A stretch of 64,000 nt of DNA from assembly GCF_050948175.1 (NCBI RefSeq), contig NC_135202.1:5084001-5148000 (forward strand). Direction: 5' to 3'. Shown here in pieces: positions 53,101 through 64,000 of the stretch. How positions within the stretch are numbered: position 1 is the first letter of the stretch; the number at the start of each line of letters is the position of its first letter. The notes beneath the pieces are model-generated. The model was not told the DNA's origin. It saw only the letters and a list, made by a program, of their open reading frames with translations, and made no database searches. A program made the translations under genes and the position numbers. The DNA comes from Xylocopa sonorina. Taxonomy: Eukaryota > Arthropoda > Insecta > Hymenoptera > Apidae.

Positions 53101-56100
53101 ATCTCTACTCGAATACCCAGACGTAAGGTGCAATTTTTACGATCCATAAAATTGCTGCGAGAACCGTAAAATGGCTGTGAAATGTTCTGGCGGACAATAC
53201 AAAATTGCTACCAAGAAGCGATACACGCGAGTTCCTAGTATTATCTCTCACCCACTTCTTTTATATTCCAATTTTTCTCCAGGGATTCATCACGCGAGAT
53301 ATCAATACATATACATGGCGAGTCCAATGCATATATGTATGCAAACGAATGAAAATGTATTCGCGCAGCAATATCGAGAACTGAGGATAGAACAAAAATG
53401 AAAAAGTATTAGATTTTTATCTTCTATAAGGAATATAATGTGTTAATTATTGTATCACATTATTTCACATCGCCTTCCTAAATTTAATAATAAGAAATAA
53501 ATATTTTATTTTCAGGAACGCATGATCCAATGACATCTGAACGATATCGAGCTACAATTTCTAAACGTCTTCGTGTTATCCCCGCACATATAAACAATAG
53601 GCTATTACGATATTAAACTTGGGATGGAACAGTTTGCAATCAACTTGGACAGTTCAATTGATTAGTGCAGGCTCCCGGGAAACGAATGGCTTGGGACTTG
53701 AGCGGCAACTTGGTAGATGGATTGTTACTTTTCTTCTAGATTATATATATGTGAATTGCAATTTCGTAGGAAGTTGAAAGAATACGGCGGTGAATCAATG
53801 GAGAGCCAATTTTATTTCAGTAGATACTTGGCCAAAGAATTCTGATGTTTCAATTCAAGTAAACGTTCCTCTGTCACTGTTGATGCATCACTTTGGCGCT
53901 ATTCAATTAAGTCAATCGCTAAATTTCGTCGATGCTAATAAATTTTGCTTCAGATCGAATTACGTTCTTCTAATAAATCACGAGCCGCATCCGAACCACC
54001 CGCGTCGCTATCTGAAGCGTTCTCCGTGAACGCAGAGTTACCTAAGGGGGGGTTCCTGAAAAAGAGAACGAAAAAAATTGAACGCGAAGCACGATGAAGC
54101 CTGATATCGTAATGATCATCCGGCTGTCTGCGACAGAGTATGGAGATCCGAGTTTCAGCTGGGCTGAGAGCCCGTCCTCGCGCACGTACAATTTGTGACA
54201 GAGGTATACAATCCAAATGGGACGTAGCACGCTTTCAAAGAATCTGCATATGATGACAAGGTTTTACATGGCCGTGTTTGCGCATACGTTCATCGCGTTC
54301 GCTTGCACACGAACGACCCGCACTTCAGAGCGAAAGAATGCTCGACGCCTTACAAATACGCGGTTCAGGTGTTACATTCGTCGAACGAAGCTGCTCTATA
54401 TTCGCCGGAATACATTTCCGTTATAGGTTACCAGGCGGAGCGATTTCGTTCGATGCTCGAATTTCACTCGAAACGGATTCTATTATTCTAATTCTTGCGC
54501 TCTGCGTGAAACGACACTTAATTTATTCCGCAAAAATCAGTTTCTAAATATTCTACTCTAAAGCGTACCATTTTCAAAATGGACACATATGGGTTTCTAC
54601 GTGACCTAAACTCGATACAATAGATTTCAAAAACTATTAAGAATATTTTAAGAATACGAATTACTTTTAAATCGAATTATATCTGGAAAGAAACGTTTCG
54701 TGTATTGGTTCTACAAAATGGACGCCACAGTGTTGTTATAAATTTAGTATACGGTACCATTTGAACGAATCTAACAAATATGATTTCTGTCTCGTCAACT
54801 CGCGGTATATTCGAAATTATTCGTACACAATCGCAACCATTTGGTCGTCTAGAAAATGCGTTGCACTCTGACGAAAAGCGAAAAAATTCCACCATAAATA
54901 TCTCTCCCCGCGTGGAAAAGTCGAACATCGCGATTCCCGATGTCCTAACGCCAATTTAACGATCCGTCGCCTCTAGAGGGACGAAAAACAATCTTATCCA
55001 ATTTTTCTACCACGCTCGAATCCGATACGTCTATACCAGAGTGCGAGCAAACGAACGGGCGCAAAAAGTATCGGGCTCGAAGGTTAAATTTAATTTCTCG
55101 CGGCCAGCAATGAACGCTGACTCGGCCGGAAAAACAGGCGCTGGTATAAAAATCTTTTTTTTTTTTTTCTCTCCCCAGCCGACGTTTTTCCCGTGCCCAC
55201 TCGTCGTTGGTTTCGAAACGAAAAGTGCCTCGTCGATAGGCACAAAAATCACCCCGCCATTCAGCCGTTCCGTCGATGAATCGAGCCGGGTAACAATGGC
55301 GACGCTGATTGGTCAGTTTCGCTCGCTGACGTGTCTGAACGGCGCGTAATTTGTAATCGTATTATCGGCCATCTAATAGATCGATCGATTTTCATCGTGC
55401 CCTCGAATGATCGTTCTTGTCGATTTGCTGCACGATCGTTCCTGGTAGGCTTCTTGCGAACGTGCCACCGTGGTACTGAGAAATCGTGGAAAGAAAGGTG
55501 GAACAGAGGAAACTCGAAGGAGAAAGATAGAGAAGAGGTGTACAGGATTGGTGAAAAATATCGACTGATCGGGAATCATTTTTTTTTAGACGAATAAGCG
55601 TCATCGTTTGCCATTTGAGTTAGTGTCAGGTAAAATAAGACTGTCTGTACAAGCCGTTATATTTGCCACGATGAAATACCGCTTCTTGTTTCGAACTATA
55701 TCTGTCACGATGTTCAGAAATGCAGTAACATTTCTTGCGGACGTAGGAACGTTAAAAACGCTAAACAAGCTGCCACGTATGCAAGACAGCGCTCGCCCGT
55801 ATTTTATCCTGCCTCTCAGAAAGATTATGGAAAACGTATCTGACCGTTTAAAAGGATGCACAGTAAATTCTGAGAACCAGACGGAGCTGTAACTTTTGAG
55901 GGAGTAGTATAAAAAGATACGCCACGTGTGAGGAAACATATATATGTATGTATGTATGTATATACGATAAAACATAAAATTTTGAAAGCGGGCGTGACTT
56001 CTCGTCTATCCTGTGTACGAGCGCAGTAATGGAACGAACGTTGGAGGCGAAGGAAGGATTATACCTGTCCAAATCAGATTTCTATCTTCGTTCAACTGGT

Positions 56101-59100
56101 TACAGCGCAGGCGAGCCAGTAGAATTTTTCGGAGAATTCAGCTCTCGAGTCTCTCTGGAGATCGTCTCTCGCGACGAGTGGTATTTCACAGGGGGTTGAA
56201 AAAGATTTATGGTCGCCACGGAGTCAGCTTCTGGTTCGCGTTTAGAAAGTTGACACACGGCTGATTCCGCTTGTCAATTATCGTTGCCATTACAATCCCA
56301 GCCTCTAACGAGATCCTTTAAAGGATTTTCACAATGCCTGATGTTTGAATTCGAACCGTGTGTTCGAGGCAATGAATTTGTCGCTGACTACCGAGTTGGA
56401 ACGTTTATGGATCGGTGTAGGTGACTCGCACGTCTGTTCCGGTTTCTTGTTGTATGGTAATCAGCGCTATTCGGTGATCGGAAAACGGTGTTTGATAGCG
56501 TTCGCAAGTCGTTGATTTGCAACCAGCGAGGGTGGTCTGTCTTGTAACCGAGAGCCAGGACTCTGGTTAGGTTTTGAACGACGCTTCGAAATGGAGCTGT
56601 CGCTGTGCGCAGGTTCGTTCTCGAACAATGCGAATTTCTCACTATTTACTTGTATAATGTAAAAATTTGTAACGATAACTTTTCCTCCATCCAATTCCAA
56701 ATAGGAATAATATAAGAGACTCTAAAGAAGATTGTTTCAAAACGTACACCTTTAGAATTACAAAACCATTGAAATTTCTAATTTCCATTTCCAAAGCGAC
56801 AAATCCAAATTCGAAATGCCTCTACGATACGATAAACTATAGCATTTCATCCTGAACAGAAGCCACTGTGATATAGTACTCGCCACTATATTACAGCCAC
56901 TCAAAGATGGTGCACGAGGGATGGAACAAGGATACCATCCCAAGGATCTACCCCTTCCCAGAGCTACCAACGATTCCCCTTATGCGCCATGACGTCAAAA
57001 TTCTCGAATATACAGGTATGCGAGTAACGCGCGACGACTGATCGGTAAGACGAGGCCAGAAGGGGAACACGGCCAATACGAAAGGAGTGGTGGAAGCTAG
57101 TTCGGGCGATGGACCAATGGGGTGGGTAAATCTATGCACCATCTTTCACTGGGCAGAGAATAAACGCGTCTAATACCAAACCTCCGGTCCCGCCAGCCCA
57201 GAAATTGCGCCGCTCTGAATTTCCGTGGGACGGGAAATTTATAATAATTCAAGCTCTGGGTCGAACCTCGGTTATCACCGAAATATCTCCCCGTTAGGAA
57301 CAATATTTCCTTCATCAAATGAAACCGAACGTCCAGCGTGGCGCTTATCGCGAGGACCAAAACCACCGTCGACCGTCTTCGCCAGTAATGGTAACAACGC
57401 TCGAGAAGTCGTATTTCATCGTCATCGATCGATCCGCGCGGCGGGGAATATATATTCCGGCCGCGTTCCCGAACAAGTTGTTTTTGCTGGTCGTGGTGAA
57501 TTTCGATGACGACGGTACCCTTCGTCTGGCGAGATTCACAATTTCACGCGTTACAAACGGCGGATCGGTACGTGAAAAATGGTCCCTGCGTATATCGAGG
57601 GCGTTTCCATACAAATACAATTTGTCCTCGATAACGAGCAGTATATTCTTGATATTGTACATTTTTTATATCCGACACTTTGAAACGCTCGATGCATCGT
57701 TTATGCACTTTATTGATCTGGATATATTTGGAAATTTTGAAAATTAGTTTGTTCCAATAGCACTTCCTCGAACGATTAAAGTATTATATATGAAAGATGT
57801 GTAATATGTAAAAGATATCGAGCTTTAATCCTTGCAACCTAATTTCTCGAATCGATCAAATCTTCATTCAAATTGCAAAGAAAGGTTCGTACTTAAGATG
57901 TACCTAACGTTTTTAATGAAATCTTCGAATACAGCACCGCAATGAATTTATTTTCATTTATGCCGAACTAGAAATCGAGATTCTCGGAAATCTGGCGCTG
58001 TCCTGTTCTCGGAAGCAATAATCCCATCTAAATGCGTGCATTCCAACACTCTGCAGCGGTATTCCGCAGGCTAAGCTCTCGAGCCAAGAGAACCGCCCCG
58101 CTCGGTCTTCCTTACCACGATCCAGAGATCGCGATTAACTCCGTATCGCCTTTTGTCCGCGAATATAATGAATCTCCCCTTAAAATTACCTCTATCCCTC
58201 AATGAAGACACGCGCAAGTGAACCGAGGCTACTAATCCGATGACTTTAATGCATTACGCGAAGCAAACCGCGACGCGCGTTGCTCTGCATACAACACGGG
58301 GGTGTGTGTGTGTGGACCTGCTCTGAGCGACGTTAAGTGCCCTGATGGCGAACAGCGCTGGCCCAAAGGCAATGGATACCAGGCTCCACAGAATTACCAC
58401 TTCACAGAATCATTAGCCATGCACGCGTGTACATACAATTTCGACTAGCTGGCCCATAATCCGATCGCGCACGTATCACGCGCCCAGCCATCCGTCCGCG
58501 AAGATGTCAAAGGAGAGGTATCCTCTAAGACGCGATGACACAGTAGCTTTACGCGTACACGCGCGCAGACGAGCCGATCGGTAGATCAATGGGATCCTCG
58601 TTGCAACGAGCTGGTATACGGATCCAAGTGATCCCGTGTATGGAATTCGCAAAGTCCCGCTATAATTTATCACGGCTGCTAGCGACCCCGAGGACCCTCC
58701 TCGCTCTAAACGGCCCCAGGGCTCGTAATCGATAACCGATATCTGGAGACAGCCCCGCGTCATCCGACACCGATATCACGGCAAATCGCGCCACGTGACC
58801 GCCGCGAATCCACAATGCGGATGGTAATTGGGCGGTCTGAATAAATTCGCGGACGATCTCATTCCGCAAGGCGAGCTCATAAAGCTCGCGTCCCGCTTTG
58901 GGGCGAGAGAGGGTGGATATCAGGAATTTCTTTCATCGTCTACCACCGCGATATGAAATAGACGTTTGTTCCGGGGATAGAGATCGATCCCAAGGGTGGC
59001 GACTGGGACGCGTTTATTGGGCGTTGAGTAAATCTTTGGGAAGGTCGATTCGATCGACGAGACACGTTGCACGGACACCTTTCAGCCGTCGTTGATTCTA

Positions 59101-62100
59101 CCATCGCCAACATCCCCATTGCGTGGCTTTTCATCGGGCAATTAAATCGTGCGACAGTGTTAGAAGTTTGTTTCCGGTGAATGGCAGCGCGGGTGTGTTG
59201 GGCGAACGGTTCTCGATGGAGGTTTTTTGGAGATGAAAAGGGTGGCCGCGTTATTACGAGCAATTTCGATGATCGAAGAGGGTGTGCTGAGATTCTTTTG
59301 TCTTTGAATGCGTTTCTCTGTGAGTCTTTAGCGGATGTTTTGTTTGAGACTTTGAAGCTTTGAAGGGTCACTTTTGAATTTCGAATTTTTCTACCACTTT
59401 GATGGTCTTTTAGTGGAAAGAACAGAAGCGTATACGTGGATGTGCGCGACGAGTGCTGCTAAAAGTAAGCAATACCACGAATCGAGATCACAGCCTACAT
59501 ACTGTTCTTAGATAAATCGATATCTCTCGCAGAGTAGGTTAGCTTACGGGGGACCTTAAACCAGATTCGCTTTTAAAGTTCGACGGCAGCTTAGGTAGTT
59601 AAGGTTTATAGGGCTGCGCTAGCTTTTATATCGTTTTTTTTTTTCGTGACTTATAAGCGTGGATATTAAATATCGACCTAGCGTTCGTATGCAACGCGTT
59701 TAAAGAGCCACGACATCCATTGGGAGATAAAGTTCGACGGCTGTAATAACTTCGTGGGTGTAACAGCATTTTGCGTGGTCCATAATAAATTGCAAGCACG
59801 GAAAGCAAAATCGTGGACTATATTAGACAAGATTCTGATAACCCCTCTTCTTTCTCTCCCACGTTCGTGTGAAAAATATAACGATGCGTTGGAAAAGACT
59901 AACTTTACGGATCGAAAGGGGGTGAAAAAGGGGTTGAAAGTCGGAAGAGCTTCTTTTCAGTAAAAATTTCAGGTGGGAAAGTTAAATTTATAATACTAAT
60001 GGAACAAGAGGAATGACGGAACTCGATACTTGTTTATTTTAATCGTATCGCACGAAAAATAGATTCCTGAAATTGAATAAAATGCTGTGTCTCGGTTCTA
60101 TTCCGGTAGGAAGTTCCGTGGTGTGTGCTCGACGAAATTATATTAAGCGCGTCACACGAAAACCGACTTAAATTGCATTTACATCTGTTAAGAATTCATT
60201 GTTCATTACTGAAATTAATTTATAGCGGTGGGAATTCAGCGCGGTGAATATCGTCGCTAGGGTTCAATTATGTAGATTCTCCCTCCCCGGTATTAAATTT
60301 TATTTCTGCCGCTACTGTCTATTAATCTATCTTCATCCTTCCTTCTTCTTTTACGATCGCACGATTCACGACTGCATAATTAAAACAGATTACCGTCGTT
60401 GCGATCCCCCGGAAGCGTTTTCAATTCACCATTTTCAGCTACGAACGGACATAAATGCCAATCTCAGCGATCCTGCCGGACTTTACTATCAGACCCACGT
60501 TGACAGATTCATCCACAAATATCTAAAAACAATAAAACAGGAAAAAATACACACTCGATGCAAGCTTCTAGTCTGTATGTTGCTTCGACTTACGTCAAAT
60601 TTATACGCGACTACAGTGAATCAATAATTAATAAAACGATTTCCAGGTTACTGACTACTTTAAAAAATTTTGAAATTCTACAGAGAAGAATTTTCAGTCC
60701 TCTAATTTATATGTTGCTTCGACTTACGTCAAACTTACACGCGACTACAGTGAATCGATAATTAATAAGACGATTTCAAGGCAACTGATTACTTTAAAAA
60801 ATTTCGAAATTTTATAGAAAAGTATTTTTAGTCGTCTATCTGTATGTTGCCTCAACTTACATCAAACTTACACGCGACTACAGTGAATCGATAATTAATA
60901 AGACGATTTCAAGGCAACTGATTACTTTAAAAAATTTAAAAATTCTAGAGAAGAATTTTTAGCCAACTCGCTATTGTTTCTCGCAGAAGCGACAGTTTTA
61001 CGTCGCCCGGACGGACTCCTGAAATTGACAGGTGCGCGACGGAATGATCATCGGCCCGACGAACAATATCGAATATTAATATTTCCTGTAAAACTTCATA
61101 TCCCCTCGTGTAGAAGGCGGTATTCGCCGGTCGGTTTCGAGGCTATAAACCTCCCGGGCCGGAAGTTCTGTTATTGACTGATAGCCTGTCACCCCGATAA
61201 CTGCGTCCCGTGTAAATAATTTATCGCGACGGTGGAGGCCGAAATGGAGGAAACGAAGCGGCGCTGGCATTGATACCGCGTGGCACCGCGCAATTTTCAT
61301 CCCCCCGCGCACACGAAATCGACGACACCCGCCCCGATAAACCTTCCTTCACCCAGCACTTGGATTCTCCACCCCCTTTTCGTCCCTCTTTTTCTCATCG
61401 TCCGTACGCTATCCCACATCCTGTTGGATTCAGATTTCCCCGTCTCGTTTTACACCGCCCGCGCCCGTATATTATACCGCCTCGGTTGATCCTTTTAATT
61501 ATCGAACGCCGTTAAAGCGTGCCCCGTTTCTACAAAGTAAATATATTTAACGGCTCAGTTACGCTTTCGACACTCGCAATAATGCTCGCGCAGAGGTACG
61601 GGGCTGGCTGGCTCCTTTGTTACCGAGGTCCTCGGGGTTGAACGTAGAGGAAACTGGGGACTCGAGGGCACTAATAACGTCGTTTCGCGAGATGCGCCCG
61701 CCGCTACTGTGCTAACAATGGATTACAGGCACGCGAGCGTGGTCTCGATGGAGATTTGTGCCAGTTTTAATAGGTAGAAACGTATCATCCGCTATTTCGG
61801 ATATTTAATTGCACGCGTCGAGGAACTGGGAACAACCCTTAGCGGTGCGCGAGATCGAAATCTGTTTGCTGCTCGACACGTAGGGAATGGAGCAGTGGTT
61901 TAAGCGCGGAAAATGTATGGCTCGTAGCGAGAAATTTAGCGTTGTAATCGATTTTTAATCAAATCCATTTGTTCAAATATTACAGCGTGAATTAGTAAAT
62001 ATATTTTTTGGTGCGTTCCTTTTTTTGCGTAAATTCGAACGTGAATCAGAGTTTGCATTTTTCAAAAATTGTGTTTGCAATCTGCTCATATTTTCTATTG

Positions 62101-63546
62101 CCAGTCGAGGTTTTATTGCGTGTAAAATTTGAAAAACTGCAAAAAATAGCTGCAACTGATCACTAACGAAAATTTCACGATACAAACTCGAAACTTTGAT
62201 CGTCATTCCCATCTTCCATATACGCGATCGCTCACAAGAGAAGCGAGTAAATCATTTTCAATGTAACATAAAAATTGATGTATCACACCCGAACAACCGA
62301 AGGATTCCGTTTTAACGAGCGGTTCCCGGTCGAACCCTCGATCACGGGATGCAGATAACAGAGTAATCGTAATTACGATTCGTCGTGCGGGTCCATCATT
62401 AAACGGCAAATATTATATTTTTCAGAGGGAGCTTGCTCGCTTCAAAGTCGCTCGAAAGGACTGCTTCGAAGAAATTGCAATTAAAAGTTTACGGCGGCCA
62501 CTTAGTCGCAGCAGTTTCTCTCAAAGGACGCCATGGAATGGCGCGACAGCGGGGGCACCGGGAAATTTCATAATGAACATTGATCTGAAAGGGTCTTAAC
62601 GCGAAATAAGCACGCGAATAGACGGGGTTGGGAATGGTTCCCGGTGCTTGACGTTGCGTCGCGCGAAACTAGACGCCTCGAAGGGACTTGAAGGGGGCTC
62701 GCTCGAGTGCGAGGAAGTTTGTTCCCTGAGAATTGCGCTGGAAGGAGGCCGCGTTTCTGCGGGGTCACTACAGCGGTTTTTATTTTCCCTACGTGGCTCC
62801 CGCGACGAACGTGTCGCGCGCTGAGAACCGTCGATTCCCTTCAGCTAGAAAATGGCCTTTCAACTTCTGCTAAATTACAGGGTGAAAAATTGTAAAATCT
62901 CCGGGAACGCGAGGGAACTTCCCTCAACTCTTTCTTAACTTTCTCAATTGAAATTTGCTGCGTATTGTGCGAGAGTGTTGTATATAACTCCCCATTAAGG
63001 TACCTTCAGAACTTCCGTGCCAAGAAAAACGAGCTCCACGAACTTCTTTCATAAGTTTAACTCGATGTTTATATAAATTGACGTGTTAATATCGCGCGCA
63101 TGTGAAATGATACTTTACGAAGCGTTACGTTTCGAACTGAGTCGAGGATCCACGGAAAACAGCATCCTCAGCAACACTAGCTGCGCGCGAGCAAAGGCGA
63201 CTACGTTCAAACCAAACCAGACATTGTCCGCCAAAAAATAATAAGAACCTTCGAGAAACGATATCCTCGCGATAACTGCGCGCGGTCAGCTTAATATCGC
63301 GGGGGAATCGAAAAACCGAGGACGAAGGGGTGTCTCTTTCGAGCCTTACCGTTTCCTCCTTCCTTCGCGCGGTCACCAGGGTCGACTGGAACCAGAACCA
63401 TTGACCGAACGGGTCCTCCGTGTTATCGTTCGTGTTGCTTCCGGTACGGTGCAGCATACGGTTGTCCGCCGTGTTCAGCCACAAATTCGTGTTGAGAAAG
63501 ATGATTCGATACTTCTCTGAGCGCTGTTCTATCGTGTAATATCCGG
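43864..63546 (-). CDS. Acid sphingomyelinase-like phosphodiesterase 3 (SMPDL3A/B-like), partial: C-terminal 306 residues in five exons
   Basis: Coding segments in transcript order are 63546-63350, 47198-47018, 45572-45463, 45315-45140 and 44122-43864. They total 923 nt: two bases of a split codon, 306 codons and TAG. The product is a secreted or surface calcineurin-like metallophosphoesterase of the SMPDL3A/B family; known members hydrolyse nucleotides and related phosphodiesters, including cGAMP, in the endolysosomal or extracellular space. Visible family landmarks, in order, are FLNTNLW, VYIVGHTPPG (metal-binding His), GQFFGHWHSD (His-x-His metal site, fragment residues about 112 and 114), MAPSISP, NNPGLRLYKF, LDYTQYYLNLAEAN, and a C-terminal domain with four cysteines. 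Within the family, NNPGxR and xxYYLNLxEAN favour SMPDL3 over true acid sphingomyelinase. The protein ends in a leucine-rich hydrophobic segment and basic residues. The N-terminal half, including the signal peptide and the DxH and GNHD motifs, lies beyond the window. Family assignment is strong; A-type versus B-type is not resolved. Confidence 0.9.
44123..45139 (-). other. Intron of SMPDL3-like gene (about 1.0 kb)
   Basis: Intron in phase 2 with boundaries gtgggt..cccgcag. It holds no recognisable gene or repeat. Confidence 0.85.
45140..45315 (-). CDS. SMPDL3-like exon (start of C-terminal domain)
   Basis: This 176-nt exon encodes 58 residues starting VLDYTQYYLNLAEANSIRTA and ending FTQFNDYAFV, plus two bases (AG) of a split Arg codon. 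The acceptor is cgtattcag and the donor gtgggt. It matches the acid sphingomyelinase/SMPDL3 C-terminal domain pattern 'LLDMLQYYLNLTEAN...W.LEY.....Y...L...SL..L..RF'. The family sequon NLT is replaced by NLA, removing a common N-glycosylation site. Confidence 0.95.
45316..45462 (-). other. Short intron of SMPDL3-like gene (147 bp)
   Basis: Intron in phase 0 with boundaries gtacgt..attcag. Joining the exons gives TTTGQ/VLDYTQYY. Confidence 0.9.
45463..45572 (-). CDS. SMPDL3-like exon (MAPSISP...NNPGLRLYKF)
   Basis: This 110-nt exon supplies two bases that complete a Gly codon and then 36 codons, LPVSWIMMAPSISP through NNPGLRLYKFETTTGQ. The acceptor is tttcgacag and the donor gtacgt (phase 0). 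The content matches the SMPDL3 stretch 'VAPAVTP...NNPGIRLFQY', the end of the phosphoesterase domain. Confidence 0.94.
45573..47017 (-). other. Intron of SMPDL3-like gene (about 1.4 kb)
   Basis: Intron in phase 1 with boundaries gtacgt..tcgacag. Its 46520-46810 part is purine-rich on the plus strand, so the transcript is pyrimidine-rich there. That leaves long stop-free frames on the minus strand which look low-complexity and are not supported as genes. Confidence 0.85.
47018..47198 (-). CDS. SMPDL3-like exon carrying the metal-site histidines
   Basis: This 181-nt exon starts in phase 0 after the acceptor tcaattttctcag and ends one base into a Gly codon at the donor gtacgt. It encodes VYIVGHTPPGLDD at the start and IIRGQFFGHWHSDTFRVVY further on. 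The His of VGHTPPG and the two His of GHWH match metallophosphoesterase metal ligands. Family members usually have GHTH, so the Trp at the third position is unusual. Joining to the previous exon gives KEET/VYIVGH, which aligns with NKEKVYIIAH in the human paralogue. Confidence 0.95.
47290..47446. repeat. Tandem duplication, 80-bp unit x 2, with conserved stem-loop
   Basis: The word aagtaaatg recurs at 47290 and 47370. Both units hold a small stem-loop, GGAGTacaaACTCC in unit 1 and GGAGTacgaACTTC in unit 2. The unit 2 change keeps pairing through a G-U wobble. Both end ggtgtcagaRggttaa. On the minus strand this end reads TTAACCCTCTGACACC in unit 1. Confidence 0.88.
48650..49290 (+). other. Purine-rich tract inside the long intron
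   Basis: The plus strand is strongly A/G-biased over about 640 bases. The minus strand therefore lacks stops for 207 codons, but the predicted peptide is Ser/Phe/Arg/Leu-rich low complexity and unrecognised. The SMPDL3-like primary transcript is pyrimidine-rich here. Confidence 0.7.
52704..52722. repeat. (GA)n microsatellite
   Basis: Uninterrupted GA dinucleotides, inside the long intron. Confidence 0.95.
55938..55965. repeat. (TGTA)n / (TA)n microsatellite
   Basis: Alternating ta followed by four tgta units, inside the long intron. Confidence 0.95.
58302..58314. repeat. (GT)n microsatellite
   Basis: Six GT units, inside the long intron. Confidence 0.9.
60576..60963. repeat. Tandem array, 133/134-bp unit x 3
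   Basis: The word tatgttgcytc occurs at 60576, 60710 and 60843. Units share aacttacrtcaaa, cgcgactacagtgaatc, ataattaataa and actactttaaaaaattt or attactttaaaaaattt. Units 2 and 3 are closer to each other than to unit 1. It lies inside the 16-kb intron. Confidence 0.95.
63350..63546 (-). CDS. SMPDL3-like exon (first visible)
   Basis: This 197-nt exon begins with the last two bases of a split codon and then encodes 65 residues, from GYYTIEQRSEKYRII to VTARRKEET. The acceptor reads ttgttacag with a short pyrimidine tract, and the donor is gtaagg after an ACG codon (phase 0). The segment corresponds to the family's strand 'GGFYS...LRIISLNTNLYY...DPxxQFxWLxxxL'. The reading frame stays open on both sides of the exon, giving a 177-codon frame, but similarity stops exactly at the splice sites. 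Confidence 0.93.
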
Positions 63547-63600
63547 CTGTAACAAGTGCACGAAATCGCCGGATGAGCTTAAGCCGGTCGTTTATGCGGA

Positions 63601-63613
63601 ATATATATATATA
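63601..63613. repeat. (AT)n microsatellite
   Basis: A short AT run lies just upstream of the first visible exon's acceptor. Confidence 0.9.
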
Positions 63614-63733
63614 CATCCGGCCTCTTTTCAGAGCCACACCGCGGTCTTCTCCCAGCAATTCGCTCGGACTCGCCTCGCTGTTATTGGACTTTTATTGAAA
63701 CGGGCTGGGGAGGATCCCGTGGATACGACGTAG

Positions 63734-63746
63734 GAGAGAGAGAGAG
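63734..63746. repeat. (GA)n microsatellite
   Basis: Six GA units in the upstream intron. Confidence 0.9.
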
Positions 63747-64000
63747 TCGATGGCGGCTGCTGGGGGAGATATTTGTTTGTTCGAGCGCTGGGCGTGAATT
63801 TTATTCGTACGGCGTGTTCGTAAAAATTTGAGTGGATATACGGGAAGGCAGGCACGATGAGCGTGGCGGCTGATTGGAGGAAAAGTGGGATACCGTGCGT
63901 CGGACGAGAAGTATTGAGGTGGGTATTGATTTTCGGTATAAGTAATGGATCCGAATGGGGCTGCGAGGCTCGTCGACGCGATTGTTTGGCCGCGGGGATA

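Larger units (their letters stand above)
47199..63349 (-). other. Very long intron (16.15 kb) of SMPDL3-like gene
   Basis: Intron in phase 0 with boundaries gtaagg..ttctcag. It contains an 80-bp duplication (47290), a purine-rich tract (48650-49290), a (GA)n at 52704, a TGTA repeat at 55938, a (GT)n at 58302 and a three-unit tandem repeat at 60576. I see no nested gene that I can recognise; all open frames look like chance. Confidence 0.85.
63547..64000 (-). other. Upstream intron of SMPDL3-like gene (incomplete)
   Basis: This lies upstream of the acceptor at 63547. Neither strand shows the expected preceding exon (DxH or GNHD metal motifs), so the next exon is outside the window. Contains (AT)n at 63601 and (GA)n at 63734. 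Confidence 0.75.

Noticed and set aside
62280..62400. tRNA-like B box (GGGTTCGACC on the minus strand)
   Set aside because: No matching A box, acceptor stem or anticodon arm can be placed at the right distance.

Overview
This window reads as nuclear DNA of an insect, most likely a hymenopteran (bee, ant or wasp). That placement is an inference. The sequence is AT-leaning but full of CpG dinucleotides, which is typical of Hymenoptera. It also has spliceosomal GT..AG introns, a very long intron, a decayed mariner-type transposase and many short local tandem duplications. It is gene-poor. I can support one protein-coding gene, incomplete at the right-hand edge, and one transposase relic.

The gene lies on the minus strand and encodes the C-terminal 306 residues of an acid sphingomyelinase-like phosphodiesterase 3 (SMPDL3A/B family). 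Five coding exons are visible. In transcript order they are 63546-63350, 47198-47018, 45572-45463, 45315-45140 and 44122-43864. Every junction has GT..AG boundaries, and the reading frame carries through all four introns to a TAG at 43866-43864. The first visible intron is about 16.2 kb. The exons for the N-terminal half, with the signal peptide and the first metal-binding motifs, lie beyond position 64000. A candidate polyadenylation signal lies about 0.9 kb past the stop.

Layout from left to right: 1-42942 is non-coding as far as I can tell. It holds a DD34D mariner transposase relic (7238-7545), a candidate TTAA-flanked MITE (14811-15004), and local tandem duplications at 801, 9474, 18112, 22583, 24819, 25848, 27828, 34721 and 36571. 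The array at 36571 is strand-asymmetric, with four units and short hairpins. From 42943 to 63546 is the SMPDL3-like gene with its 3' UTR and introns. The introns hold two more tandem duplications (47290 and 60576) and purine-rich tracts that leave long stop-free frames without being genes. From 63547 to 64000 is upstream intron.

No tRNA, rRNA, CRISPR array, operon or cluster of interacting genes is visible. The most distinctive signal is structural. Eleven independent low-copy tandem duplications with units of about 52-283 bp sit in one 64-kb stretch, some with conserved internal stem-loops. I did not find a convincing new multi-gene system.
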